Assembly (NCBI GenBank): GCA_900770525.1
Contig: CAAHDT010000043.1
Location: 15,250 to 79,249, forward strand
From: Candidatus Gastranaerophilales bacterium
GTDB lineage: Bacteria > Cyanobacteriota > Vampirovibrionia > Gastranaerophilales > Gastranaerophilaceae
DNA length: 64,000 bases
Reading direction: 5' to 3'
Of this stretch, positions 1 through 8,660 are shown in pieces. Within the stretch, counting starts at the first letter, position 1. Every line of letters starts with the position of its first letter. The translations under genes were made by a program, and so were the position numbers. The notes beneath the pieces were generated by a model. That model was not told the DNA's origin. It was given only the letters and a program-made list of their open reading frames with translations, and made no database searches.

Positions 1-461
1 ATAACATTCTTAGGCGGTTCTTCAAGCGTCTTAAGCAAAGCATTGAAGGCAGTGTTAGACAACATATGAACTTCGTCTATAATATATATTTTATAGCGAC
101 TGTTAACCGGAGCATACATAACCTTTTCCAGAATATTTTGAGCATCTTCAACTTTTCTGTTACTCGCAGCATCTATCTCAATTACATCCATAGGAACGGA
201 ATTTGCAATATCAACACAATTTTCACAAATTCCGCAAGGATGAATTGTTGGGCCTTCCTTACAATTCAGTGATTTTGCAAAAATTCTTGCTGTGGATGTT
301 TTACCGGTTCCTCTTGGACCTGTAAATAAATACGCATGAGAAATTTTATTCATTGATATAGCATTGGTTAATGCTTTTTTAATATGAGATTGTCCGACAA
401 CTTCTTCTAATGTTTGTGGACGATATTTTCTGTATAAAGGTATATATTTTTCATTCATCAT
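1..461 (-). CDS. dnaX: DNA polymerase III subunit gamma/tau (N-terminal part, runs off window)
   Basis: Translation of the complement gives the start of the DnaX clamp-loader ATPase, which loads the sliding clamp at the replication fork. Visible are the YRPQTLEEVVGQ N-terminal box, the Walker A loop GPRGTGKTS, the zinc-binding cysteines around CGICENC and the Walker B/DExx box IIDEVHML, followed by LLKTLEEPP. About 153 residues lie in the window and the rest is cut off at position 1. Two ATGs are adjacent (461 and 458); I chose the first because a TGATATAAT extended -10 ends 6 nt before it and no Shine-Dalgarno is present, which suggests a leaderless mRNA. It is divergent from the LD-carboxypeptidase gene. 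Confidence 0.96.
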   Translation of the reverse strand, partial: MMNEKYIPLYRKYRPQTLEEVVGQSHIKKALTNAISMNKISHAYLFTGPRGTGKTSTARIFAKSLNCKEGPTIHPCGICENCVDIANSVPMDVIEIDAASNRKVEDAQNILEKVMYAPVNSRYKIYIIDEVHMLSNTAFNALLKTLEEPPKNV

Positions 462-467
462 AGTATT

Positions 468-476
468 ATTATATCA
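468..476 (-). promoter_or_regulatory. Extended -10 promoter of dnaX, leaderless spacing
   Basis: On the minus strand this reads TG-A-TATAAT. Six bases separate it from the dnaX ATG, so transcription would start at or next to the A of the start codon. No ribosome binding site can fit. Confidence 0.6.
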
Positions 477-501
477 GAAGATAATTAAAAAAGGGTATTT
501 T

Positions 502-1383
502 ATGAATTTAATTAAACCACATATTTTATCAGACGGAGATACAATAGAGATAATAGCACCGTCAGGGCCTGTCGAGTATGATCAGATAATGCTTGCCAAA
601 GCGTATTTCGAAAACAAAGGGTATAAAATTAAACTCGGCAAAAACATGTTTAATACAAACAAATATTTAGCCGGAAGTGATGAAGAACGTGTTGAAGATT
701 TGCATAACGCTTTTTTAGATGATGAAGTAAACGCAATTGTTTGTGCTAGAGGTGGCTATGGTGCAATTAGGCTCATTAAAATGCTGGATTTTGAGGTTAT
801 CAGACGTCACCCAAAGATTTTTTGCGGTTATTCGGATATTACGGCTCTTTCTGCAATGTTTTTGAAACATTCAGACTTAATTACTTATGCTGCTCCTATG
901 GCACAAAGCGATTTTAATACAAGAACTCCTGATAAAATTACCGAAACATCATTTTTTAATGTCTTAAAAGGCGGAAAAGAAGAATATCTCGGTTGCCCAA
1001 TTACGGATGGAGAAGCAAGTGGAATTCTATTTGGCGGAAATTTGTCAACAATAGTTTCTCTTTGCGGAATAGATTTTCTTCCGGATGAAGATTTTATTTT
1101 CTTTGTTGAAGATGTTTGTGAGCCTGTATACAAATTAGATAAGATGTTTAATCAACTTATAAACATGAAAGAATTTAGAAAGCATGTAAAAGGTATAGCT
1201 TTTGGAGAATTTCTTGAGGTTGATGACAACAAATGGCTAAAGGAATTGTTGAATGAAACCGCAAATATTTTAGAAGTTCCTTCTGCCTGTGGGTTTAAAT
1301 TTACTCACGCAGAATCAAAACAAACTGTACCGTATGGAGCAAAAGCTACACTAAAATGGGATGGGGAACTGGTTGTATATTAA
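502..1383 (+). CDS. LD-carboxypeptidase, peptidase family S66 (LdcA-like)
   Basis: Family S66 enzymes trim the terminal D-Ala from tetrapeptide stem peptides during murein recycling. The protein (293 aa, normal length) opens with the typical GDTIEIIAPSGPV strand. It carries the nucleophile in FCGYSDITAL (Ser111), the acidic residue of the triad in VEDVCEPVYKLD, and the C-terminal His in THAESKQTVPYGA. It has no signal peptide, so cytoplasmic recycling is likely. The AGGG before the ATG is a weak ribosome binding site at good spacing. The gene is divergent from dnaX and followed after 45 nt by the vWA gene, which has its own promoter-like element. Confidence 0.93.
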   Translation: MNLIKPHILSDGDTIEIIAPSGPVEYDQIMLAKAYFENKGYKIKLGKNMFNTNKYLAGSDEERVEDLHNAFLDDEVNAIVCARGGYGAIRLIKMLDFEVIRRHPKIFCGYSDITALSAMFLKHSDLITYAAPMAQSDFNTRTPDKITETSFFNVLKGGKEEYLGCPITDGEASGILFGGNLSTIVSLCGIDFLPDEDFIFFVEDVCEPVYKLDKMFNQLINMKEFRKHVKGIAFGEFLEVDDNKWLKELLNETANILEVPSACGFKFTHAESKQTVPYGAKATLKWDGELVVY

Positions 1384-1411
1384 CCTGTTGGTGAATGTCT
1401 AAAAAATATTC

Positions 1412-1420
1412 TGATTTAAT
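1412..1420 (+). promoter_or_regulatory. Extended -10 element before the vWA gene
   Basis: TG-A-TTTAAT ends 8 nt before the ATG at 1429, where no Shine-Dalgarno is seen. This is compatible with a leaderless transcript. No convincing -35 at 17 nt. Confidence 0.35.
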
Positions 1421-1428
1421 ATCAAATT

Positions 1429-2148
1429 ATGAAAAGAATATTTTTATCTACTTTAATTTTATTGGGACTGTTATTGCCGGTATATTCGAGTGATTACGGT
1501 GTGTATTCACCAAATAACTATAATTATTCGGATGAAGGTGAGGAAAGAACTCTCTTTATTCTTGATTTTTCAAATTCGATGTCTGAATTCTTAGACGGGC
1601 AAAGTAAGGCAGATATGATGCTTGATACAATGAAAAAGTTGCTTATGTCTATTAATCCTAAAAGTTTTATCGGATTGCGCGTATATGGGCATAGAATGGG
1701 GTTTACACCGTTTGATTCCTGTCGAGCATCATCTTTGCTGGTTCCGATTACAACCTCTAATTCTTCTGCTATAGCTTCAGCGTTGTCACAAACTCATCCA
1801 CGTGGGATGACTCCCATCACTTATTCATTGAAACAAGCCGTAAAATATGATTTTATGGGGTTTAGCGGTAAAAAGCATATAATTCTTCTGACTGATGGGG
1901 GTGAAAACTGTGATGAAAGTCCTTGCAAGTATGTTATGGAACTTATTAAGGTCCGAAAAGATGTCAAAATTGATGTTATAGCATTTAATATTCGTGATGA
2001 GGATGATTTAGACCAACTTCAGTGTACTTCACTTGTAACGGGCGGAAAATTCTATTCAGCTAATACGGCAGCCGAACTTGCTAACAGTTTAAACAACAGT
2101 GCAAATATTAGAAAAGAAGTCGAAGCAAAGATAATTCCTCGTTATTAA
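1429..2148 (+). CDS. Exported von Willebrand factor A domain protein
   Basis: Residues 1-20 form a Sec signal peptide (MKR, a hydrophobic stretch, then VYSS). The rest is one vWA domain with an intact metal-ion-dependent adhesion site: DFSNS (Asp46, Ser48, Ser50), the distal Thr in GMTPITYSL and the Asp in LLTDGGENCD. Paired cysteines (ENCDESPC and others) suggest an oxidised extracytoplasmic fold. vWA domains bind protein partners through a divalent cation; no enzymatic domain is attached, so the role is probably adhesion or complex assembly. The stop overlaps the end of the convergent membrane-protein gene by 4 nt. Confidence 0.88.
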   Translation: MKRIFLSTLILLGLLLPVYSSDYGVYSPNNYNYSDEGEERTLFILDFSNSMSEFLDGQSKADMMLDTMKKLLMSINPKSFIGLRVYGHRMGFTPFDSCRASSLLVPITTSNSSAIASALSQTHPRGMTPITYSLKQAVKYDFMGFSGKKHIILLTDGGENCDESPCKYVMELIKVRKDVKIDVIAFNIRDEDDLDQLQCTSLVTGGKFYSANTAAELANSLNNSANIRKEVEAKIIPRY

Positions 2149-2603
2149 TCTTTGTTGTATCGAGGAGATGCGTATTTGTTCAAATATTTGTTCATAAAGG
2201 CAAGTGCAATATTTTTTGTTAGAAAAACAGTTTCGCTATCACCGCTTTTAAAATATAAATTAATACAATAAACTTCTTTTATATCTTGTTTAACCTCGTA
2301 TTCCGGCAATAAGTCGCTAAAACAATATTCTTTTTCGCTTATTTTAAACAAAAAATTATCACAATCAACTTCTACTTTTGAAATATGATTTTGAAAAATA
2401 TAATACAATTTATATAAGAAAAGACCAATTATCGTAAGAATTGCCACAACTAAGAGTATAAAAAATACATTATGGATAAAACGATAGGTTAGCAATTTTA
2501 AGAGCACAAAAGCCATACAAATTATTAATAGTTGCATAAAAGGGACTAAATATATTTGTATCTTGTCAGAAATAAGCTCATTCTCAAAATTATCAATAGT
2601 CAT
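2145..2603 (-). CDS. Small membrane protein of unknown function
   Basis: A 152-residue protein with two adjacent hydrophobic segments (about residues 20-40 and 46-68) followed by an acidic C-terminal half. I do not recognise the family. The start has AGGTAACCT before the ATG. It follows the next membrane gene by only 3 nt and so belongs to the serS transcript. The order suggests a small membrane pair cotranscribed with serS, with no functional link implied. Confidence 0.75.
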   Translation of the reverse strand: MTIDNFENELISDKIQIYLVPFMQLLIICMAFVLLKLLTYRFIHNVFFILLVVAILTIIGLFLYKLYYIFQNHISKVEVDCDNFLFKISEKEYCFSDLLPEYEVKQDIKEVYCINLYFKSGDSETVFLTKNIALAFMNKYLNKYASPRYNKD

Positions 2604-2606
2604 AGG

Positions 2607-3074
2607 TTACCTGTTATCGTATTCATGTAAGCGTTTGTCAAAAATTGGGAAAATATATCCTGCAGAAATTATTGTCATTGCGACTGAATATATGGTAAAT
2701 ATCCAGCCCCAACGAGAATAATAACAACAATGGATGAAATATGCGGCGAAGAAAAGTAAAAAATTTCTTAGAAAATATACTTTAAAATACCTTCTAATTG
2801 AGAAATTTTCTTCAACAAAAGTGTACTTGAAGTAATTTTCCGATAATTCAGCCCAAGCAATGAACATTATATATGCGATAAGAACTTTCAAACTCAACAA
2901 TAAACATGGCAAACCAATCAGGAGTTTGATAATAATAGGCATATCTGTATACACCACGCGAAAAATCAGTGTCCATTTGCAGAAAAATGTCCACATATTT
3001 GCAAACAAATTATCCTTAACTGTGAATGGTTTTGCCAGTATTGTATTTAGTTTTTCTTCAGTGTTTTCAAACAT
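2607..3074 (-). CDS. Small membrane protein of unknown function (serS operon)
   Basis: A 155-residue protein with hydrophobic stretches at roughly residues 45-70, 100-115 and 125-145. No catalytic motif is visible and the family is not recognised. Its ATG overlaps the serS stop by one base (TAATG), so it is translationally coupled to serS. It resembles the downstream gene in size and general architecture. Confidence 0.78.
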   Translation of the reverse strand: MFENTEEKLNTILAKPFTVKDNLFANMWTFFCKWTLIFRVVYTDMPIIIKLLIGLPCLLLSLKVLIAYIMFIAWAELSENYFKYTFVEENFSIRRYFKVYFLRNFLLFFAAYFIHCCYYSRWGWIFTIYSVAMTIISAGYIFPIFDKRLHEYDNR

Positions 3075-4339
3075 TAAATTTTGTCAAATCCTGTATATTT
3101 ACGTAATACTTCAGGAATAATAATTGTACCATCTTCTTGTTGATAGTTTTCAACAATAGCAGCAAATGTTCTACCAACAGCCAAACCTGAACCGTTAATT
3201 GTATGAACAAATTGAGTTTTACCTGTTTCTTTGTCACGGTATCTGATGTTTGCACGTCTTGCTTGGTAATCGCCATAGTTAGAACAACTAGAAATTTCTT
3301 TATATGTTCCATAAGATGGCATCCAAACTTCCAAATCCCAGCATTTATTAGCTGAAAAACCGATATCAGCTGTACACAAAGCTTCTCTTCTGTATGGTAA
3401 TTCAAGCATTTGTAACATTTTTTCTGCATCTTCTGTTAATTTTTCGTGCTCTTCAGCACTTGTTTGCGGAGTACACAATTTTACTAATTCAACTTTATTG
3501 AACTGGTGAACACGGATTAAACCTCTCGTATCACGTCCTGCAGAACCTGACTCTCTTCTGAAACAAGGTGTATATGCTGTCATATATTTTGGAAGATCAT
3601 CTTCTGATAATATTTCGTTCGCATAGATATTTGTAACAGGAACTTCTGCTGTAGGAATTAAGTACAAATCTTCATTCACGCATTTGTACATATCTTCTTG
3701 GAACTTAGGCAACTGACCTGTACCTGTCATAGTTGCAGCATTTGCCATAAATGGAGGCAAAATTTCTTCGTACCCTTGTTGTTCCGTATGGAAATCCAGG
3801 AAGAAATTGATTATAGCACGCTCTAGTCTTGAACCTTTACCACGGTACAAAATGAATCTGCTTTGAGATAATTTCACACCACGTTCGAAATCTACAAGAT
3901 TTTTTTCTTCGCACAAATCCCAATGAGCTTTGAACTCAAAGTCAAATTTTCTTGGTTCTCCCCATTTGTAAACTTCTTTATTATCATCTTCTGAGGTACC
4001 GATAGGAGTTGTTTCATCCGGAATATTAGGAATATGAAGAAGTAAATCTCTCTGTTTGTTGTCTAAATCAGTTTGTTTTTCTTCCAAAAGCTTGATATCA
4101 TCGCCTAATTTCTTTACTTCTGCTTGAACAGCATCAGTATTTTCGCCTTTTTTCTTTAATTCGCCAATTGACTGAGAATCTTTTTTTCTTTTAGCTCTAA
4201 GTTCATCAGCCTGAGCCTGTACTTTTCTTCTTTCTTCATCAATCTTAATAACTTCATCGATTGACAAATCAGGGTTTCTTCTTTTTAAAAGTTCATTAAT
4301 TTTTTCTGGATTTTCTCTAATCAATTTAATATCAAGCAT
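3074..4339 (-). CDS. serS: Serine--tRNA ligase
   Basis: Class II aminoacyl-tRNA synthetase charging tRNA-Ser (and tRNA-Sec where present). At 421 residues it has the usual length. The N-terminal antiparallel coiled coil (about residues 1-105, rich in K, E and Q) contacts the tRNA long variable arm. The catalytic core shows motif 2 (FRRESGSAGRDTRGLIRVHQF) and the motif 3 region near GSGLAVGRTFAAIVENYQ. AAGAAAGAGGTC before the ATG is a good ribosome binding site. It is the first gene of a three-gene minus-strand transcript with two small membrane proteins. Confidence 0.98.
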   Translation of the reverse strand: MLDIKLIRENPEKINELLKRRNPDLSIDEVIKIDEERRKVQAQADELRAKRKKDSQSIGELKKKGENTDAVQAEVKKLGDDIKLLEEKQTDLDNKQRDLLLHIPNIPDETTPIGTSEDDNKEVYKWGEPRKFDFEFKAHWDLCEEKNLVDFERGVKLSQSRFILYRGKGSRLERAIINFFLDFHTEQQGYEEILPPFMANAATMTGTGQLPKFQEDMYKCVNEDLYLIPTAEVPVTNIYANEILSEDDLPKYMTAYTPCFRRESGSAGRDTRGLIRVHQFNKVELVKLCTPQTSAEEHEKLTEDAEKMLQMLELPYRREALCTADIGFSANKCWDLEVWMPSYGTYKEISSCSNYGDYQARRANIRYRDKETGKTQFVHTINGSGLAVGRTFAAIVENYQQEDGTIIIPEVLRKYTGFDKI

Positions 4340-4440
4340 TTATGACCTCTTTCTTATTTGTATAATGCATAACTATTATAGTCTAAATACAAATTTGAGG
4401 CAAGAATATATTTAAACCAAACGACTAATCTTAAGATTTG

Positions 4441-4469
4441 TTGAATTATTGACATAAATATTATATAAT
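4441..4469 (+). promoter_or_regulatory. Sigma70-type promoter
   Basis: TTGAAT, a 17-nt spacer, then TATAAT. The predicted start near 4476 leaves a leader of about 10 nt or less before the 112-aa gene. Confidence 0.55.
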
Positions 4470-4486
4470 GCTATTAGGGTATGTGT

Positions 4487-4819
4487 ATGAAACTATTCAA
4501 ACAACTTTCTAAAAAATTGGATATTGGCGCAAAAAAGGTATTAAATCAAGGTATGATAAAGCCGGTTGATGTCGATTTTGAGATGCATAAAAATGAATTT
4601 TTAGATAGTTTGTCTAAGCATGCTCTTCAATTGTATGAGCGTCAATGTGATATAAAAAACTTTACAAAACTTGTTATGTCAGATCCTGAAAATACTTCTC
4701 ATAATGCAATTATTGATGATTTGTTTGAAAAAGGTGTTAAGGATCCGTTAGAAAGACAAAAACTGGAAAAATTAGCCCAAAACGATAGATTTTTAAAAGA
4801 TTTAGGCTTGTTAGATTAA
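4487..4819 (+). CDS. Small conserved-looking protein of unknown function
   Basis: A 110-residue, charged, soluble, probably helical protein. It has no signal peptide and no motif I recognise. An in-frame ATG lies 6 nt upstream (4481), but AGGG at 4476-4479 is correctly spaced only for the ATG at 4487, giving MKLFKQLSKKLDIG. It is monocistronic between the divergent serS operon and the transglycosylase-like gene. The function cannot be inferred from the sequence. Confidence 0.75.
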   Translation: MKLFKQLSKKLDIGAKKVLNQGMIKPVDVDFEMHKNEFLDSLSKHALQLYERQCDIKNFTKLVMSDPENTSHNAIIDDLFEKGVKDPLERQKLEKLAQNDRFLKDLGLLD

Positions 4820-4901
4820 TAATTCTTAATATTAACTTTATTTATAGCAATATATAAAGTAGTTCGGTTTTATATATTATGTATGTATATCAGGAGGATA
4901 T

Positions 4902-5717
4902 ATGGCAAGAATAGGTGAAGTTGAATTTAATTCGTATGGTAGAGGTCTACTTCCGGAAATAACTGGCGAACATTCCGGAACATCTGTTTCATTATGGAAT
5001 GATGTTAAAAAGAAAAAAAGTACTAATTCAACATCAGGACAAAATAAAGGTTCAAATATCCATATAGAAGACAACAAAAAGAGTACACCACAAACAACAG
5101 CATATATAAACCAGTTTAAGTTTTACACACCAAGAAATTACGTAAAATACAATAAAGTCTTAAAAATCATAAACAACAACCCTAATATTGATAACAAAGA
5201 CGAAGCAAAAGCTATTGCTAATATGGTTTGTGATTTGTCAGACAAATACGGTATTGATTCAGAGATTATTGTGAATATACTGGCAAAAGAAAGCGGTGGT
5301 TTTGTATTTACACCTGCGACTATGGATCCAAAATCGAAAAGTCACAAAGGTGTTATGCAAGTTGATGAAACTTTAGTAAAAACAATTTGTGCCCAAACAG
5401 AAGATTCTACAAATACAAAGTTGCCTGAAATTGATAGAAGAATTGCCTATGACCACAAATACTTTGAACAAGACCAAAAGAGAATTGACGAATTAAAGAA
5501 AAAATATCCGACTGCAAAAGCAATGTATAATGCAATAAAGAATGATGTAGCGCTCGGAGTAGAACTCGGAATAATGGTTTATAAAGCAAAGTTACAGTTA
5601 ACTAGAGGTGATACCATCCAAGCCGTAAAAAAATATTGTGGAAACCAGTATACATTACCTAAAGATTCGACTGCAGTCAGAAGAATATATCCTGTGCCGC
5701 AATATAAAGACAAATAG
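4902..5717 (+). CDS. Lytic-transglycosylase-like protein without signal peptide
   Basis: The C-terminal half (about residues 100-250) resembles an SLT/lysozyme-fold domain. It has a helix ending in ILAKESGG, where Glu130 would be the general acid, followed by SKSHKGVMQV, like the GLMQ motif of soluble lytic transglycosylases. The family cleaves murein between MurNAc and GlcNAc with formation of anhydro-MurNAc. The first 80 residues are low-complexity and polar. There is no Sec signal, odd for a periplasmic enzyme but shared by other cell-wall-type enzymes in this window. A strong AGGAGG precedes the ATG. Confidence 0.78.
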   Translation: MARIGEVEFNSYGRGLLPEITGEHSGTSVSLWNDVKKKKSTNSTSGQNKGSNIHIEDNKKSTPQTTAYINQFKFYTPRNYVKYNKVLKIINNNPNIDNKDEAKAIANMVCDLSDKYGIDSEIIVNILAKESGGFVFTPATMDPKSKSHKGVMQVDETLVKTICAQTEDSTNTKLPEIDRRIAYDHKYFEQDQKRIDELKKKYPTAKAMYNAIKNDVALGVELGIMVYKAKLQLTRGDTIQAVKKYCGNQYTLPKDSTAVRRIYPVPQYKDK

Positions 5718-5786
5718 TGTAAAGTATTCACTTTATTTGTTTTTGTGCTATAATAGCATTATAAAGAAAGAGGTTGATATTAAAAT

Positions 5787-6734
5787 ATGAAAGTCAGCGT
5801 AAAAGTTCCGGCAACTATAGCAAATGTAGGTCCCGGTTTTGATTGTTTAGGACTGGCAGTGCCCTTGTACAATACTGTTACAATAGAAGAAACAGTGCTA
5901 CCCGGAACAGGTGTTGAAATTAATGTCCTTGTTAACGAAAATGTAACAGATGAATTTTCTCTTGAACATGTTCCAATGGATGAGAACAGTATTATCTATA
6001 AGGCTGTTGAACTTTTATATAATTCTATTGGTCAATCTCCCAGTGAGTTGAAAATAACGATTCATTCTGAAATACCTATCGCACGTGGGCTTGGTAGCAG
6101 TGCTGCCGTTATTGTCGGTGGATTGATTGCAGCTAATGAATTACTTGGACGTCCTGCAGATGAGGCGGCATTATTATCTATTGCAACTGAAGTTGAAGGA
6201 CATCCCGATAATGTTACTCCTGCAATTGTTGGTGGCTTAACTATGGCATCAATGGAGGATGATGGTAGTATAATTTATAAAAAATTGGATTGGCCAAATG
6301 ACTGGATTTTAACTGTATGCGTGCCTGAATATGAATTGCCGACTGAAATCTCTCGTTCAGTACTTCCGAAAGAAGTTCCTTATGCAGATGCAGTTTTTAA
6401 CGCTCAAAGAATGGCTATGTTCGTCCAAGCTGTTAATACTCACGATACTGAGCTTATGAAATCTGCGCTAAAAGATAAGTTACATCAGCCTTATCGTATG
6501 AAATTAGTTCCGGGACTGGAAAAGATTATGGAAAACTTAAAACACGAAGAAAATGTTTTGGGTTGCGTTTTAAGCGGAGCAGGTCCTTCTATTTTGATTA
6601 TTTCCTTAAAAAATAACATTGATAGGATGAAAACCATTGTGAAAAGCACTTGGGATGATTTGAATATCAAAGCGCAAATGTTCACATTCCATATTGAAGA
6701 AAATGGTGCTCATGTTGTTTCAAACATCGATTAG
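5787..6734 (+). CDS. thrB: Homoserine kinase
   Basis: GHMP-family kinase converting L-homoserine to O-phospho-L-homoserine in threonine synthesis. It shows the N-terminal VKVPATIANVGPGFDCLGLA block, the ATP-binding loop PIARGLGSSAAVIVGG and the C-terminal GHMP motif VLGCVLSGAGPSIL. The length of 315 aa is normal. AGAGG lies before the ATG and an extended -10 (TGCTATAAT) about 35 nt upstream. It stands alone, without thrA or thrC nearby. Confidence 0.96.
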   Translation: MKVSVKVPATIANVGPGFDCLGLAVPLYNTVTIEETVLPGTGVEINVLVNENVTDEFSLEHVPMDENSIIYKAVELLYNSIGQSPSELKITIHSEIPIARGLGSSAAVIVGGLIAANELLGRPADEAALLSIATEVEGHPDNVTPAIVGGLTMASMEDDGSIIYKKLDWPNDWILTVCVPEYELPTEISRSVLPKEVPYADAVFNAQRMAMFVQAVNTHDTELMKSALKDKLHQPYRMKLVPGLEKIMENLKHEENVLGCVLSGAGPSILIISLKNNIDRMKTIVKSTWDDLNIKAQMFTFHIEENGAHVVSNID

Positions 6735-6789
6735 TTAATAATATTTCCCATTTGAGATTAATTAATGATTGTATATAGATGTTAAATAC

Positions 6790-6818
6790 TTGCCCTAATT
6801 GGCTTTAAGGCTTAAAAT
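6790..6818 (+). promoter_or_regulatory. Promoter with leaderless spacing
   Basis: TTGCCC, exactly 17 nt, then TAAAAT. Six bases separate the -10 from the ATG at 6825 and no Shine-Dalgarno is present. Confidence 0.55.
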
Positions 6819-6824
6819 TGTCTT

Positions 6825-8231
6825 ATGTATAATCTATATCCATATTTTACAAATGACGGCTCTGTAGGGCTGTTTAGCCCTGTAGATGATGATATTTACC
6901 ACTCTACCTATGGCGCTGCAACAGAAGCGTATGAAAAGTTTATATTCCCTGCAAAGCTTGAAAGATTTTTTCTTAAAAATCAAGAGCTAAAAGTTTTAGA
7001 CATTTGTTATGGTATCGGATATAATTCAAAAAGTTTAATAAATTTTATTTTTCAAATTCAAAAAAATCTCAAAAAAATTTCTTCATGCAGAAAAATATTA
7101 TCACCAAATATCGATACGGTACATACTAATAATAATTGTAATCCAGCAATGAATAACGAGTCGATATATGACGATAATAAAAACATGCTGAAAAACGCAA
7201 ACAATTCTCAAAATTATAAAAAATTTGCAGAAAATATTCAAAATTGCAAAATTTATATCAAAGCGTTAGATACGGATAAAGTTCTTGCAGGTTTATCTCC
7301 GTTTTTTAGAAATTTAAGCAACAAAGAACGAAAAAATTATAAACCTTCATTTAAAAATGAAAAAATAGAAAAATATTTGAATTCAAAACAGGAACCACCT
7401 AAATATGATTATATTTTAGATTTGTTTAAGGAGTCGGATTTAAAATCTGATATGAAATTACCTATATCAACGTTGGTTAATTATCCGGATGAAATTAATC
7501 TGATATTATTGGATAAAATATTGAAAAATGAACCGGATATTTTTTCGAATTCTGATATTTGCCATATATTGAATAATCGAAATTTTAGTCAATATTTTTA
7601 TGCTCCTATTTTGTTCTGGTTGAAAAAATATTATAATAAAGGGTATAACAATACCCCTTTAAGCCACTTAAAAGCCCTTTTACATAATATATATTATAGC
7701 CATCTAACAAAACGCTATAAAAAGGCTTTAAATATCCCGTTGTATAGGGATTTAATATTTGACTTAAAAATCAATGATGCTCGCAAGGAAATAATTAAAG
7801 ACACAAACAAGTATAATTTTATATTTTTGGATGCGTTTACACCTTCCAAGTGTCCATGTTTGTGGTCTATAGACTTTTTTAAGCAACTTTATAATCATTT
7901 AGATGATAATGGTATGATATTAACTTATTCAAGTTCTACAAACATCAGAAACGCATTTGTTAATACCGGTTTTTATATTGGAAAAATTTATAATGCGATT
8001 GAGAATAAATTTACAGGCACTATTGCTGTAAAAAACAAGGACTTAATAGAATATGAACTTTCAGAATACGATTTAGGGCTTTTAAAAACAAAAGCAGGGA
8101 TATTTTATCGTGATGAAAATTTAACGAGCCTTAATGACGAAATAATTGTCAGAAGAAATTTGGAAGTCGAAAATTCTCCACTTATGTCTAGTTCAAAATA
8201 TATCAAGTCTACAAAAAAGCAAGACAAATAA
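6825..8231 (+). CDS. MnmC/MnmD-type tRNA methyltransferase with large internal insertion
   Basis: The N-terminus (FTNDGSVGLFSP, STYGAATEAYEKFI) and the later block LDAFTPSKCPCLWS near residue 335 match the methyltransferase domain of MnmC, which methylates the aminomethyl group of 5-substituted uridine-34 in tRNA. The SAM-binding glycine loop is VLDICYGIGYNS (57-68). Between these, residues about 75-320 form an unusually long, Asn/Lys-rich insertion, making the protein 468 aa instead of about 250. The FAD-dependent MnmC oxidase half is absent, so this is the MnmD arrangement. The -10 box lies 6 nt from the ATG. Confidence 0.82.
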   Translation: MYNLYPYFTNDGSVGLFSPVDDDIYHSTYGAATEAYEKFIFPAKLERFFLKNQELKVLDICYGIGYNSKSLINFIFQIQKNLKKISSCRKILSPNIDTVHTNNNCNPAMNNESIYDDNKNMLKNANNSQNYKKFAENIQNCKIYIKALDTDKVLAGLSPFFRNLSNKERKNYKPSFKNEKIEKYLNSKQEPPKYDYILDLFKESDLKSDMKLPISTLVNYPDEINLILLDKILKNEPDIFSNSDICHILNNRNFSQYFYAPILFWLKKYYNKGYNNTPLSHLKALLHNIYYSHLTKRYKKALNIPLYRDLIFDLKINDARKEIIKDTNKYNFIFLDAFTPSKCPCLWSIDFFKQLYNHLDDNGMILTYSSSTNIRNAFVNTGFYIGKIYNAIENKFTGTIAVKNKDLIEYELSEYDLGLLKTKAGIFYRDENLTSLNDEIIVRRNLEVENSPLMSSSKYIKSTKKQDK

Positions 8232-8288
8232 CTAATCGATATATTCTAATAATATTTTTAGATTATCGACATATATCGCGTAGTTATA

Positions 8289-8519
8289 TCAAGTTTGTTC
8301 GACAGGAATTTTTTCTATTTTTTTTAGTTCAATTTCATATCCGAGAAGTTTTGCAAAAAGTTCAACGTCTTCATATCTCAAAGTACCTGAACGCATTTTA
8401 TGGGAAAGTCCATCCAAAGTGTACTTTTTATCACTATTTTCAGAGGCTAATTTAGCTAACTCCTTAATCGTCATACACTCTTTTGCTAGTAAAATTTTAA
8501 CAAATTCTCTTGCTGTCAT
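8289..8519 (-). CDS. Small HTH-like regulator next to a prepilin gene
   Basis: A 76-residue protein with a helix-turn-helix-like order: REFVKILLAKECMTIKELAKLAS, then GLSHKMRSGTLRYEDVELFAKLLGYEIEL. It resembles the small DUF6471-type or XRE-like DNA-binding proteins. AAGGAGATAGT precedes the ATG. Its promoter (TTGTCA, 17 nt, TAAAAT) overlaps the -35 of the divergent prepilin gene, so it could regulate both itself and the prepilin. This is the first of three such pairs in the window. Confidence 0.78.
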   Translation of the reverse strand: MTAREFVKILLAKECMTIKELAKLASENSDKKYTLDGLSHKMRSGTLRYEDVELFAKLLGYEIELKKIEKIPVEQT

Positions 8520-8535
8520 ACTATCTCCTTGTCAA

Positions 8536-8564
8536 ATTTTACTAATTATTGATAATATTGACAA
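8536..8564 (-). promoter_or_regulatory. Promoter of the small HTH gene, overlapping the prepilin promoter
   Basis: On the minus strand TTGTCA, 17 nt, TAAAAT. Its -35 shares bases with the plus-strand TTGACA at 8558, so RNA polymerase binding at the two promoters should be mutually exclusive. Confidence 0.55.
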
Positions 8565-8586
8565 TTTTTAGATTAAAAATTATAAT
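8558..8586 (+). promoter_or_regulatory. Perfect consensus promoter of the prepilin-like gene
   Basis: TTGACA, exactly 17 nt, TATAAT. It leaves a leader of about 68 nt ending in GGAGGGATTGAG before the ATG at 8661. The perfect consensus beside a divergent HTH gene suggests a strong promoter normally held by a repressor. Confidence 0.75.
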
Positions 8587-8660
8587 AATTGATATATATA
8601 TCTATTATTGGATTAATATAACGATTATTATTTAATATTACTTAAAATGGAGGGATTGAG

